NCBI GenBank assembly: GCA_036320915.1
Contig: JAXBDG010000014.1
Coordinates: forward strand, 806,001-870,000
Direction: 5' to 3'
Length of the DNA: 64,000 nucleotides
DNA from: Linnemannia elongata
Lineage: Eukaryota; Mortierellomycota; Mortierellomycetes; Mortierellales; Mortierellaceae
Each line of letters starts with the position of its first letter. Positions within the stretch are counted from its first letter, which is position 1. Positions 1 to 10,800 of this stretch are shown here, piece after piece. The notes below the pieces were generated by a model. The model was given only the letters and a program-made list of their open reading frames with translations, did no database searches and was not told the origin of the DNA. A program made the position numbers and the translations under genes.

Positions 1-607
1 AGCATGAACGAGACCGAGGACGGTGTCTATGACTGGATGCTCCTGAACAACGGCAAGGGATGGGAGTCAGAGGCCGATGTAAGTAGTCAGACGCGCTCAA
101 CCCATGACTGAGTGACCCTTTTTTTCTTGACCGCTTTCCTTTTGCTGTCGAATTTTGTGGCGCGTGACTAAAACTTTATTTGTCCTCAATTCGTACAAAA
201 ACCTTTAGGGCATGGTTGATATCTTTGGAGACAACGGACATGTACCGAGCGCATCCCACCAATACTCGTCGAACCCTTTGCACCCATCAGCACAGCACGA
301 CCGTCACGCCTCTCGGGACCCTCACGCACAGAGCCAAGGGCAGTCCCAGCGCCAGCAGGGCAAGCTCCAACAGCCTGGAGCGCTGGTCCACAGCAACTCG
401 CGGCTGAAGCACAAGCAGAGCCAGAACCGTGGACCTGGAGGCGGAACCGCTGACCAGGATTTGCTTCGCGAGCACGCCTACAACCGCGCCGCACCCAACG
501 GCAACCTCCGGGCCGATGAGGGTCAGAATGGAGAGGGTAGCCAGAAGAAGCGCGGCTTCTGGAACAAGTTGATTGGCGTTATTACCTGCAGTACGTGTCG
601 TAGATGA
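1..607 (+). CDS. Casein kinase I, YCK type, C-terminal part (5' end outside window)
   Basis: Only the 3' end is present. Exon 1-78 encodes the end of the kinase region, including NETEDGVYDWMLLNNGKGW, which resembles the block just after the catalytic domain of membrane-bound fungal YCK1/2 kinases. An intron runs 79-208 (GTAAGT to TTTAG, phase 0). The second exon encodes a Gln/Ser/His-rich disordered tail ending in GFWNKLIGVITC. YCK kinases phosphorylate plasma-membrane proteins and are held at the membrane by palmitoylated C-terminal cysteines; the terminal Cys here would fit that. The end is ambiguous. Reading through stops at 605-607 (tail ...ITCSTCRR). A good-looking intron at 591-786 (GTACGT, pyrimidine-rich TTTAG) would instead give ...ITCS with the stop at 789-791. 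The family call rests on the conserved post-kinase block and tail style; the catalytic domain is not visible. Confidence 0.7.
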
Positions 608-1214
608 ATGCCCATTTGAAACTCGACTATTATGAGCTTTATTCCCCCTTATTATACAAATGTGTAATGTCCTGAAACATGGTGGTGCTGTTTGTTATGA
701 ACACTACTCCAAAGTGTTTGAGTAATTCGTTCCTGACCCAGTCAATCTGTCGTTTCTTTTTCAAACTTCATCTTTCTCTCCTTTAGGCTAATCGAATAAC
801 TTCTAGTACTTTGCGTCACAGCTCTATCTTTGTGCCGATATACACTTTTTTTTACTTCCTTTGCACATTCTTTTGCTTGGATCGGCACGCCTTATTTCGC
901 TTACAACTTATCACTTTCAGGCCCACTTTTTTCTATCCGACTCGACCGGATCCTCATCAAAATACCAACGTCTTGTCACCATCCTCCTAGCTACACTCTC
1001 CCCTTTAACGTAATTTTCAATCATAATAATAAACGACGACACCATACTACTTCATTCCATCCAATGCTGTTTTGCGAAGCACACGGAGAGGTGCAGCAGG
1101 AGGAGACGTGAGCCAGATACCGTTGAGAAAGGGGTAAAAATTGTTTTATTCAGAGCGTACATGAGTGAGATAGCAAAAAAAGGTGGACAGGAAAACACAG
1201 GCAAATATCTTTGT
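608..1214. other. Convergent intergenic region between the casein kinase and nudC
   Basis: No convincing coding sequence. It holds the possible last intron (591-786) of the kinase gene and the 3' flanks of both genes. A tttatt at 1145-1150 reads AATAAA on the minus strand about 65 nt past the nudC stop and is a plausible polyadenylation signal. Confidence 0.6.
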
Positions 1215-1320
1215 TTATCCCATCTTGGCCTTGCTAAAGTCCATCTCAGGGTGCTATTGCGGGAGAGGCGAACAAGAAGAGAGGTGTTAATTATCTGCAG
1301 AAACCAAGCTATTAGCACGT

Positions 1321-1359
<39 letters not shown>

Positions 1360-2467
1360 CCTTGGACGAGAACTGGTACAACAAGGAGAGCGACTGAATT
1401 ACCATTGCCTGGAACTTTTTGAATGCCTCGGCCTTCTTGAGGTCGTCGCTGGATGGCAACCCAGCAGCCTTCTGACGCTGATCGAACTATTATGTCGGAA
1501 GGGGCAAGAAAACGCAATGCAAAAAAAAAAAAATGAGCACACAAGCAGAATAATTGCCAGCTAAATATTCACACCAAGCACAAAAGCAACAACCAAGGAC
1601 GCTCTCTTGAGAATGAGAAAAGACCGAATATGATTTACCATCATCTTTTCGACCATGCCGCGGGTCTCGCCATCGAGGTCGCTGAGCTTGGAGTTCTCGG
1701 GGACGATCTTTGTGGTGTCGATCTCGGGATGACCCTCGATGACGGCCTTCCACCACTCGGTGCTCTTTGCCTTTTCGAGATGGATGGTGATTTCCTTTTG
1801 GTCCTCCAACGACCATGTTGAGTCGTCCAGTCTGACCTCCTTTGTCAACGTGCCCTATTGTCGTATTATTTTTTTAGGAAGATAAAGGAGCAGGGGTTAG
1901 TAGGGCTTGTTAAGTAAAGTGAGTTCTAGAAGGTCAATCCTCCTTTGTGATATAAAAAAGTGCATTGAAAGTAGTGTGCGTGTGGGCGTGGGTAAGAGTG
2001 GTATGTGGTTACCTCAATGATAGGAGTCTGCCCCCTGAGACCGGCCTTGAGAGTCTTTTTCTTGATCTCAATGACAAGGTCCCTGGCGCGAGTGCCCTTG
2101 GGGACCTCGAACGTGATATCAACGTCGACCAAGGTCTGTCTCCACTTGTAAGGGAGGGCTATTTTCGTGAACAGTAGTTTTTCAATTGAAGAGAAACAGC
2201 AAGTGTAGATACGAACGCGACGTCGCGTGTTAGTACTCCATTTTTCGATTGTTGAGAATGAGGAAGTGGGAAAAAAAAAAAAAAAAAGATGGATGCGTGC
2301 GCGACAGGTGAATCTCAGCAAAAAAAAAAAAAAAAAAGGAGAAAGTAGGAGGGTGAATGAATGAATCTCGTACTGGCTTGTTCCTCGGCTTCCTTCTTGC
2401 GAGCGGCGGCGTCGTGAGCGGTGCGCTCCTCCTCAGTCATGGAGTCGTATTCTTTGGGGTTGACCAT
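1215..2467 (-). CDS. nudC: Nuclear movement protein NudC (CS/p23 domain)
   Basis: Five exons on the minus strand: 2467-2374, 2158-2013, 1854-1639, 1486-1403 and 1253-1215, giving 192 aa. All junctions are GT-AG and keep frame. A short acidic/basic N-terminus (MVNPKEYDSMTEEER) precedes a CS domain from about residue 33, which opens with LPYKWRQTLVDVDITFEVP and includes the TWSLED region. The NudC-specific tail FDQRQKAAGLPSSDDLKK and the final exon HPEMDFSKAKMG match the family end almost to the residue. NudC is an HSP90-associated chaperone needed for dynein/LIS1-dependent nuclear migration and mitosis. The length is typical of compact fungal NudC without the animal N-terminal extension. Intron 4 contains a 37-nt homopolymer, and intron 1 contains two A/T homopolymers. 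The start ATG is the first in frame of the conserved N-terminal exon. Identification is firm. Confidence 0.95.
1323..1359. repeat. Poly-T tract (37 nt) inside nudC intron 4
   Basis: An uninterrupted run of T on the plus strand, so poly-A in the nudC pre-mRNA. It lies between the exon ending at 1403 and the exon starting at 1253. Its length is likely polymorphic. Confidence 0.9.
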
Positions 2468-2878
2468 GATGTGATGTGTGTTGAGAGTGGGAGTGAGGTG
2501 GGGGGTGAGAGGTGAGTGAGGCGAAGATGGAAGGAGAAAGAAACTTCTACGCTCTCCCCTTCTTTTCACACTTTCTGTCCGGGAAGGTCCCCAGCACAGG
2601 CAGGTAGACAGACGAACGACACACTCCAACTTCGCCCTTGAGCAGCCCCCCTTAAGCGTGCTTTCTCCACTGGCGTATCACGTGAAAGTATTTTAAGGGG
2701 CTGGGGCAATGGGTGAACTGTAAATTAGGACACTCCATACGCCAGGACGCCTAGTATGTGTTTTGTTGTTCTTCGCGCTTGACAAACAACGATTCGCTCT
2801 TCATTCACACATCAGTCACCCAGGAAGACACACACAACAGACACATCCATACCTCCGCAATAACAAGCGAGCAAGCGC
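2468..2878. promoter_or_regulatory. Divergent promoter of nudC and the INCENP-like gene
   Basis: 411 bp between the two start codons, which point away from each other. The nudC-proximal side (about 2480-2580) is purine-rich on the plus strand and so pyrimidine-rich on the nudC coding strand, as upstream of other genes here. No clear TATA box was seen. The sharing suggests possible co-expression of two mitosis-related genes, which is inference. Confidence 0.5.
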
Positions 2879-5800
2879 ATGGACACCAAACGGAAACTAC
2901 GGGAATTGGCCCAACTCCCCCATGCAGACTACCATCCACAACCGCACCTAATGCCATGGCCAATCTTGCAACGCCGGAGGATCGAGAGACTAAAAGACGA
3001 CCGACTGGCAGAATTCGAACGAGCCTGTGACGAGAGCTTTGAATGGCTCGAGAACTATTACCAAGGATGTGTCTATGCGGCCTTGCAGAATAAGGACTAT
3101 CATGAATCGGGCGGAGAGGCTTTCAACCGGTCTATGTCTACGTAAGATTGATGTTTTGTGCTGTTTGTGTGCTGTGGTTGTCAACACATACCAACATGAT
3201 ACAACATCCTGGCAGAACGTTAACCTTTTTTTTTTTTTTTTTTTGTACAAAATATTAATTTCTTTGACATATAGTGACCACGGAAGGCATAGTCAACGCT
3301 TTACAACGGATCAACAATACGAGGAAGACTTGGTACATGCCTGTCTGTGTTGTTCGTTTTGTTAACGGCAATTGGGCTTTCCAGGAGCCATGGACCATGA
3401 CAATAATTGCAGGACAAACACTGATACTTGGTTTATTTTGTTAACACATTGCATATTAGGCACCATACTCTCCTTACACTTCGGGATATTATTCAAGACA
3501 GGGACGAACGACAGCTTCACCTAGCTATCACCATTCGCTACCTCATCAACACCAACACCAACAGCATCAGCAACAACAGCAACATCAACCGCAGCAACGA
3601 CAAAAGACCCGGCACACTCCTAAGAATAGTCCAGCAAAGTTCAGGCTAAAGAGTCCAAAGACCCCGAACGTCAACAGGATCGGGAGTCCTACTTCACCGT
3701 ACGAACGGCAACAGCACCATCGACATGCACATCATATCCATACGACTCCTCGGAAAAAGCTTCGGGTGACCGCTAAGCCATCGACCATGAAGGCACAGCG
3801 GGCTTTGAAGGCCAAGAGGAAGAGGACCGCCAGCTTCCAGAACAGCTCGACACGTCAACGAGATTCCAAGACTGACCAGCAGCAGCAACAACAGCAGCAG
3901 CAAATACAACAACAGCAGCAGCAAAAACAACAGCGACAAGAGCAAGAACAAATACAGGAGCGAGGGCGGCATCGTGTGTCAGGAGCAGAAGAAACGATTA
4001 GGCATGCCGACAGCTTTATTCCATTGAAGCAGCCCCAGCAGCAGCAGCAGGAAACTTCACGCCATTCGATGCTAGAGTCGATGAGCAAACGCTCCAACAA
4101 TCAGGACATGGTCACGCAGACTCGCTATACTCCGACAACTCCTGCATCGGACAGGTCATATACCTCCGAGCCTGAAAAGTCATTCACCTCGGAAAAGTCG
4201 TACACTTCCCAGGCAGAAAAGTCTTTCACGTCCGATACTGGAAGGTCATTCATTGCTGAGCTCCGCGCCAGTACGTTCAAGACACCGGCCAAGGGACAAA
4301 CATCTCGGGCGATCCGTCCATCCTACTCGCAGACGAGGTCATCAGGCGACATGGAAGTGGACAGTGACGCTGACGAGCGTGGCCGTACGCCTGGCTCCAA
4401 AGCTCGCGACTCGATGACGCTCAAGTCACCCGTCAACCGCTCTGACACCAGCATGGATCACGACATGGATTCGCCACTTAGAACCAGCCTTATGCACAGT
4501 GCTGCACGGAATCGGTCGTCGTCATCCGTGGCCAAGCGGAGTAGCGACCTTTTGGAGACTGATCAGGACCGAGAAGTGGATGCGGAGAGCAAGAGATCTA
4601 AGAGCTCGCCGTTTACGGATGCGACTGTGCCGATCCGGTTCCACTCACCAGAGACTGAGCCTCGGGCGACGACAAAATCTGATGGCCCGACAAGAGAGGG
4701 GCGGACGGATTTCAACGACCCATCAACAGTAATAACGACAACGTCCCGATCGGCGGAAAGGTTTTTTACAGAGAACGGTTCTCGCTGGCGAGAGCCTGAG
4801 GTGGATGTCCTTTTAACAAGGAGTAGAGGTTCCGATTCTGATGACCGGCCCGCCAGATCTACGACTCCTTCAACGACACCGCACCAGCGTTATGGTTACA
4901 GCTCCTCGTTCCCTGAACGACTCGACACCAGCAGTGAAGACGCCACTCGTGACCTTAGTTCGCGGGATGGTGTCCGGGATGCGTCAAGTAACGCTGGCGC
5001 GGCACGCGGTCAAGTCAATGGAGACTCTGTCGAGCGCCCTCCTAAGGGAACGTCGAGCTCTGCTGAACAAAGGTCGAGCGCAGACACTGCAGCGCGGAAA
5101 CAAACGAAACATTCGGATCCCCTCAATGTGCCAGGAAGCCATCAGGACGACCGGTCACGGCGACAGACGGATCGTAAGGAGGAGACCAGCACTTTGCCAC
5201 CGGGTCGTTCAGGACGACCTGGAATAGGAGACGAATCGGAGCAGAGCAGTCTACTTAAGCCCAACGCCTCAAGAATTGACTCCAAAGCCCAATCTTCGAG
5301 CTACATAAGTACTTCCTCCTCCGACACGGGGGCTCTTCGATCAAAAGCGCCATCGGCAACTTTGCCAGAGAAGCGGACTCTCGGTGCAAGGAAACCTACC
5401 GCGACATCCTCACATACATCGACAGCTGCATTTATGCTTCCCTCCAGATTAACCAAACTGGTGCCAACGGATACAACAAACGGAGCCGGGTCGGCAGCAG
5501 AAGCTCAGAGTGTTTCGTCGACAACTCAGTCTGACAACTCTGCAACCTTTCAGTCATCGTCTAGTAGCAGAATGGCCAGAATAGGATCATCGAGCTCTTT
5601 GAAGGACAGTCAGCAATCTGGACAGCTCGCTGGAGCAGGACCCAACGGATTCAAGGCCACTACTGCACCGACCAATTCCTCTGGCTCGATGTTTGGCCTT
5701 GTTGGTCGCCAAGGAGCTCCTTCACGACAACCCTTGACCTCCAACCGTGCTGCCACAGAAGGCAATGGTGTCAACAGCACCAGCACTGGTCACTCTCGTT

Positions 5801-6375
5801 CCGAAGGCCAAGGGTCTCATTCTCAACGAAAGCCCTTTGCTATACCCACGGCAACTGTAACCACGACCGCCTCAACAACAAAGTCGTCCGTTTTCTCGGT
5901 CAAGAAAGCAACCAGCCGTCCCGTTTTACCAGACGGGGTTTCCAGTGCTCTACTTGCGTCGTCATCGAGTTCGAGCGCGCGGCCCACAGGATCTTCTTTG
6001 GCGATGATGCAGGCACGAATGGATCAACACGCTCGAGAGTCAACACCTACGCGGGACACCCATTCCAAGTCAGGTCACTCGACCTCCACCACCCTACGGA
6101 CAGAGTCAAAGTCTTTGGCCAGCACTAGCACTCTTAGCTTGTCGTCTGTCATCTCGTCTCGCAAGGAATCCATGACCATCGCTGCCAACGGAGTCAAGAC
6201 GGAGACGCGTACCGAGTCTAAACCAACTACTGCTAATGATGACGGCCATCTGTTCGCGGTACCTGGTCCAGTGCGCCATCAGGCATCATGGGTAAGGAAG
6301 TCGTCGATGTATTGTAAAGATACTTGGGTGAAGATCATTTTTTTATTCTAGAGTATTGGACTAATTTTATCCTTT

Positions 6376-6413
<38 letters not shown>

Positions 6414-6791
6414 AATCTGAAATAGATGTCAAATCAAGCACAGACAGACCGTAGCCACCGCCCTTTCAAGACTATTCTACCAGAGATCAACAGCGACGAA
6501 GAGGACCATAATGATGATTCGGGTATGATGAGGACGAAGCGCAAGACGGCAGTGCCCGAGTGGGCCAGCTGGGAGGAACTGAACCGCGCTATGGAGGAAC
6601 AGAAGCATCTTAATCCTGAGGAGATCTTTGGACCGCTACCGGTATTGGATGTGGGCGAGATTTTCGCTGGAAGGGAGAAAAAGTCGTATCGGCCTCGATC
6701 GAGCTCTGCGCACTGGGGAGCCTCGGATGCGTTAACCCCTCAAGAGGTTATGAAGTACAATGAGGACATGGGGTGGACCGCGAACGAGTAG
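2879..6791 (+). CDS. INCENP/Sli15/Pic1-like inner centromere protein
   Basis: Four exons: 2879-3141, 3275-3332, 3460-6291 and 6426-6791, giving 1,172 aa. The last exon carries a clear IN-box at about residues 1090-1150. It has VPEWASWEELNRAMEEQK, then NPEEIFG, then DVGEIFAGREKK, and ends in RSSSAHWG, which corresponds to the TSS/W motif that Aurora B phosphorylates in INCENP. The N-terminal exon (RRRIERLKDDRLAEFERACDE) resembles the conserved N-terminal CEN region that binds Survivin and Borealin. The roughly 900 residues between are disordered: Ser/Thr-rich, repeated KSFTSE/KSYTS motifs near residue 375, and a poly-Gln run at about residues 246-275. INCENP scaffolds the chromosomal passenger complex (Aurora B/Ipl1, Survivin/Bir1, Borealin) at centromeres and the spindle midzone. 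Intron 3 holds a 35-nt poly-T run. The IN-box makes the call strong; the N-terminal assignment is weaker. Confidence 0.88.
3877..3960 (+). repeat. CAG/CAA repeat encoding poly-Gln in the INCENP-like gene
   Basis: Mixed CAG and CAA codons encode a Gln-rich block with scattered Ile, Lys, Arg and Glu. The mixed codons suggest selection for the amino acid rather than pure slippage. A second short CAG run lies near 4035-4050, and a His/Gln-rich stretch near 3550-3605. Confidence 0.85.
6378..6412. repeat. Poly-T tract (35 nt) before the last INCENP exon
   Basis: A homopolymer in intron 3, directly upstream of the acceptor (GAAATAG at 6419-6425). It serves as an extreme polypyrimidine tract. Confidence 0.85.
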
Positions 6792-7878
6792 CACAAAAAA
6801 ACTTGTATTTGTAGATATGGCCAACAGTTTAATAGATGGTACATGCGCCGCGACTTCCTTCCTTTTGTATTCAACTGCAGGGCATGGTTATGTATTTGGG
6901 TGTGTAAGAGCGAGCGACCTGAAAGGTGTAAGCTGAATGCAAGCAGTAGCGATGAAAAGAAGAAGGAACGGCCACTTGGACATGCAGGAGTTAGAATTGG
7001 CCGAGGGTTTTCCGAGTTGTACACACAGGGGTATCCTAAAGTACGAAGAAAGCAATTGGGCAACGTTTGCTAGACAAATAAAGTCCATAGGTTCGGTTCC
7101 ACAAAGAGCCGATGAGTACTTGACTTGGATAGGCAGATGGGATGTTTGTGAAACCACGACTCATAACGGCGTTCGATTGCGTTGTACCCCTTGCGCTTTT
7201 CCTTGTATGTGTTTTTTGCTTTCTTTTCGTCGGATAAACAACTGGCCCACGGTACCTCTCCGGATTATAAATGCGACGCAGTGGAGCAGGCCGGCTGTTA
7301 ACAGACAGACAGAGGGAAGGATAGCAACATGAAGATTTCAATGCCTTCTTTTTCCCACCTCGCAGGTCTGAATTGAAACATGACATGTCCTTAGTTTGGA
7401 TTCACACACAATCACGCACATTGGGCGCGTCACGAAGAAATGAAAAGGGGAGAGAGAGAGAGAAAAAATTTTATGTAATCGACCGAGACACACGGAGGAA
7501 ACGAGGATTGGCGATGGAAGATCCTCAACGCGTTCATCCATGCACTCCCACACAAGCAATACCGCTTTCTTATTGTCTGTGGTATCTTTTGTCTTGAATC
7601 TTGTGGCCTTTGTCTCTGCGCAAAAATAAAACATATGAAAAAGATGGCGAAAGAGAAATGAAGTGGGTTTCCTGGCGCTGTGCTTCTTCTTTCTTCTTCT
7701 TCTTCTTCTTCTTCTGCTTCTTCTTTTCGTTCTGATCCCAACCGAAAAATATAAATATCCTCCTTCCTCTTTAATTGCTAACACATCACCAAGCCCTCTT
7801 TACCCATTGATACACAAACACCATCACCACCACCCTCCCTTCCAAGTCCTAATTTACCCTGGATAGCGCATACCACAA
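6792..7878. promoter_or_regulatory. Intergenic region; 3' flank of INCENP gene and promoter/leader of the PDR transporter
   Basis: About 1.1 kb without a supported gene. A TTC/TTCTTC microsatellite lies at about 7684-7728, followed by a TATA-like AAATATAAATAT at about 7746-7757 (roughly 125 nt before the start codon) and a CA/CT-rich leader. I looked for palindromic PDRE-type elements (TCCGYGGA) and saw none. Confidence 0.5.
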
Positions 7879-10800
7879 ATGTCTCTACCACCCAACCAGC
7901 CGCCTAACCAGGCAGGCTCGTCGGATCCACCTGCTGCACAACCTGTCCGACAAGGCATCCTCAGAAACCTATCAACCTTCAACCGAGGACAAGACGCCAC
8001 ATCTTCCTCACGCCAAATGGAGAGCATCATTCCTCCTCTTGCAGACTTTGACGACGACCTTGACGACGAGGAGGAAGACGAGTTTGACGAGAAGGAATTG
8101 ACGGCAGACGAGATCTACCAGAACGCTCTTGGAGGTCGATGGGGAGAAGGACCCAGTAAGGTCGATGTCGTCGATGCCGAGCGCGATTTCCGAAAGTTGG
8201 AGCGATCACTGACCCAAATGTCTCGTCGCAGCAGCACCGGGCCTCCCGAACCATCCGTCATTCGACGCAGGAGCTCGCATAAACCGCAACAGCAGGAGCA
8301 GGCCGGCCTCACTCAAGACGAGCAGATCAAGCAGGAGGGTGACTTTGACTACGAGACCCACCTCAAAGACAAGATCATCCCAGGAGCGCAGGCCAAGGGA
8401 CTCAAGAGCAAGACGATGGGAGTCATGTGGAAGCAGCTGAGCGTTATCGGGGAGGGTGTGGGCGAACAGTTTATTGCCACCACCGGAGATCCCTTCTTGG
8501 GTTTGTTCAACCTTGTCAACCCGTTCTTCTGGGTTCGCAAGTGCACAAACAGAGGCTCCCGATCCAAGACAATCACCAAGACGATCCTCTTTCCTATGGA
8601 TGGATGCTGTCAGGAGGGCGAGATGATTTTGGTTCTGGGTCGACCTGGATCCGGTTGTTCGACTTTGCTCCGAGTGCTCGCCAACGATCGCAAGAACTAT
8701 AAGCAAGTCATCGGTGAGGTCACTTACAACGACCTGAGTTCCGAGACGGTTGCAAAGCACTACAAGGGCGAGGTTCTCTACAACCAAGAAGGTGAGCATT
8801 CGCATCCGTGGGTCTCTTTATTGCGAAGTTGTAATCATTAACCCATGTACCACCAAAATCTAACCTTAGTTATTTTCGTATGTATCTAGACGACTTCCAC
8901 TACCCCACGCTTACCGTCCGTCAGACACTAGAGACGGCCATCAAGGCCAAGACCCCTCGTGCCCGCCTGCCAGAGATGGAGCGTCGTAAGGATTTCCGCG
9001 ACATGTTCATGGATGTCCTCACCAAGATGTACGGTCTCACGCGTCAGAAGGAGACCTTGGTAGGAAATGCGTTCATCCGTGGTCTGTCAGGAGGAGAGCG
9101 TAAGCGTCTGTCAATTGCCGAACAGATGGCGACCCGCTCGAGTATCAACATGTGGGACGGTTCCACTCGTGGTCTCGACGCATCCTCGGCATTGGATTAC
9201 GTCAAGTCGCTCCGTGTCCAGACCAACTTGCTGAGACGTGCTACTATGGTCTCGATCTACCAAGCGTCCGAGAACATCTACGACCTGTTCGACAAGGTTT
9301 TGCTGCTATACGACGGTCGTTGTATCTATTTTGGTCCCGCGGAGTTAGCACGTCAGTACTTTATCGAGATGGGTTTCGACTGCCCAGCTCGTCAGACCAC
9401 TGCCGACTTTTTGACCGCCGTCACGGACCCACACGAGCGCAGAGCCGCCCAAGGAGCGCACCCCAACGTTGTCGCTTCTATGCCCAAGACCCCCGAGCAA
9501 TTCGAGGTGTTGTACAAGCAGTCGATCATCTACGAGGATACTATTCGACAGATGAAAAACTTTGAGACTCTGACGAACTCTGCCAACAAGGATGAATTCT
9601 TGGAGGCGACTCGTCAGAACAAGCAGAAGCATGTGTCGATCAACAACCCTTACACGATCACGTACTGGAACCAAATCTGGGCCATGACCGTCCGTCAGGT
9701 CCAGCTAACAAGAGGTGACATTGCCAGCTTGATCTCTCGCTATGGGAGCGTAAGTTAACTGTTTGCCACTGTGTTTTTGTCTTTTGGGATTGATGTGGCT
9801 ATCCCGATCTTCTGACATGGTGCTCATACATATACTTATTTATTCCTGTGGGTTGCTCATGCAATAGATGATCATTAAGGCTGCTGTTGTCGGAACCTGT
9901 TTCTTGCTGCTTCCAACGACAAGCAATGGTACCATCCACGCCATCATTTTCCACTTTGTATCGTATGTATTCTGACGCTACACGCATGGATGCATGGTTA
10001 CTCATTCTGCCTTATGTTGTAACGTTCGTTTTGTCAATAGGTGCCTTCACGCGCGGAGGTGTGTTGTTCTTCTCGCTCCTCTTCAACGCTTTGATCTCTC
10101 AGGCAGAGCTCCCTCAGGCTCTTCAAGGTCGTCCTATTCTTTACAAGCTCAAGAACTATGCCATGTATCGCCCATCCTCGTTCGGCCTTGCCCAGATTGT
10201 CCTCGACATTCCTGTCATTCTCGTCCACAACATCTTGTTCTCCGTTGTGCTCTACTTCTTGTCAGGTCTGCAACGTACCGCCGGAAAGTTCTTCTTCTTT
10301 GTCCTGGTTCTCACCCTTGCCACACTATGCATGACCAGTTTCTTCCGCATGTGGTAAGCATTGCTTGTTCATTCGACTTTGTTTGCACCTTTTGGCAACA
10401 CAATTGTATCGCTGACAAACTCAACTACTTAACTTTGCTTTTGTTCACTTCCCAAGGGGCTGTGCTTCCAAGACGTTTGACGACGCCACCAAATACTCTG
10501 GTGTGATCTTACTTGCCTTGATTCTCTACTCCGGCTATTTGATTCCATACCAAGCCATGCACCCTTGGTTCATCTGGATCTTCTGGATGTAAGTCCATCG
10601 GCAGTTTTACTTCAATTTTTTTTTTCTTTTTTCAAACGCCTGCAGGTATCTGTTGTTAAGTGTGTCACTAACAATAGCTCTTTCTCATGTCTGACTACCC
10701 CTTAGCAACCCGCTCGCATACGCATTCAAGGCACTGATGTCGAACGAGTTTTCCGGTCTTCGCTTCTCTTGCGATGGCCCCTTCCTGATCCCCTACGGTC

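Noticed and set aside
8027..8805. Long open frames on the strand opposite the PDR transporter
   Set aside because: They mirror the codon structure of a well-supported transporter exon and have no family features.
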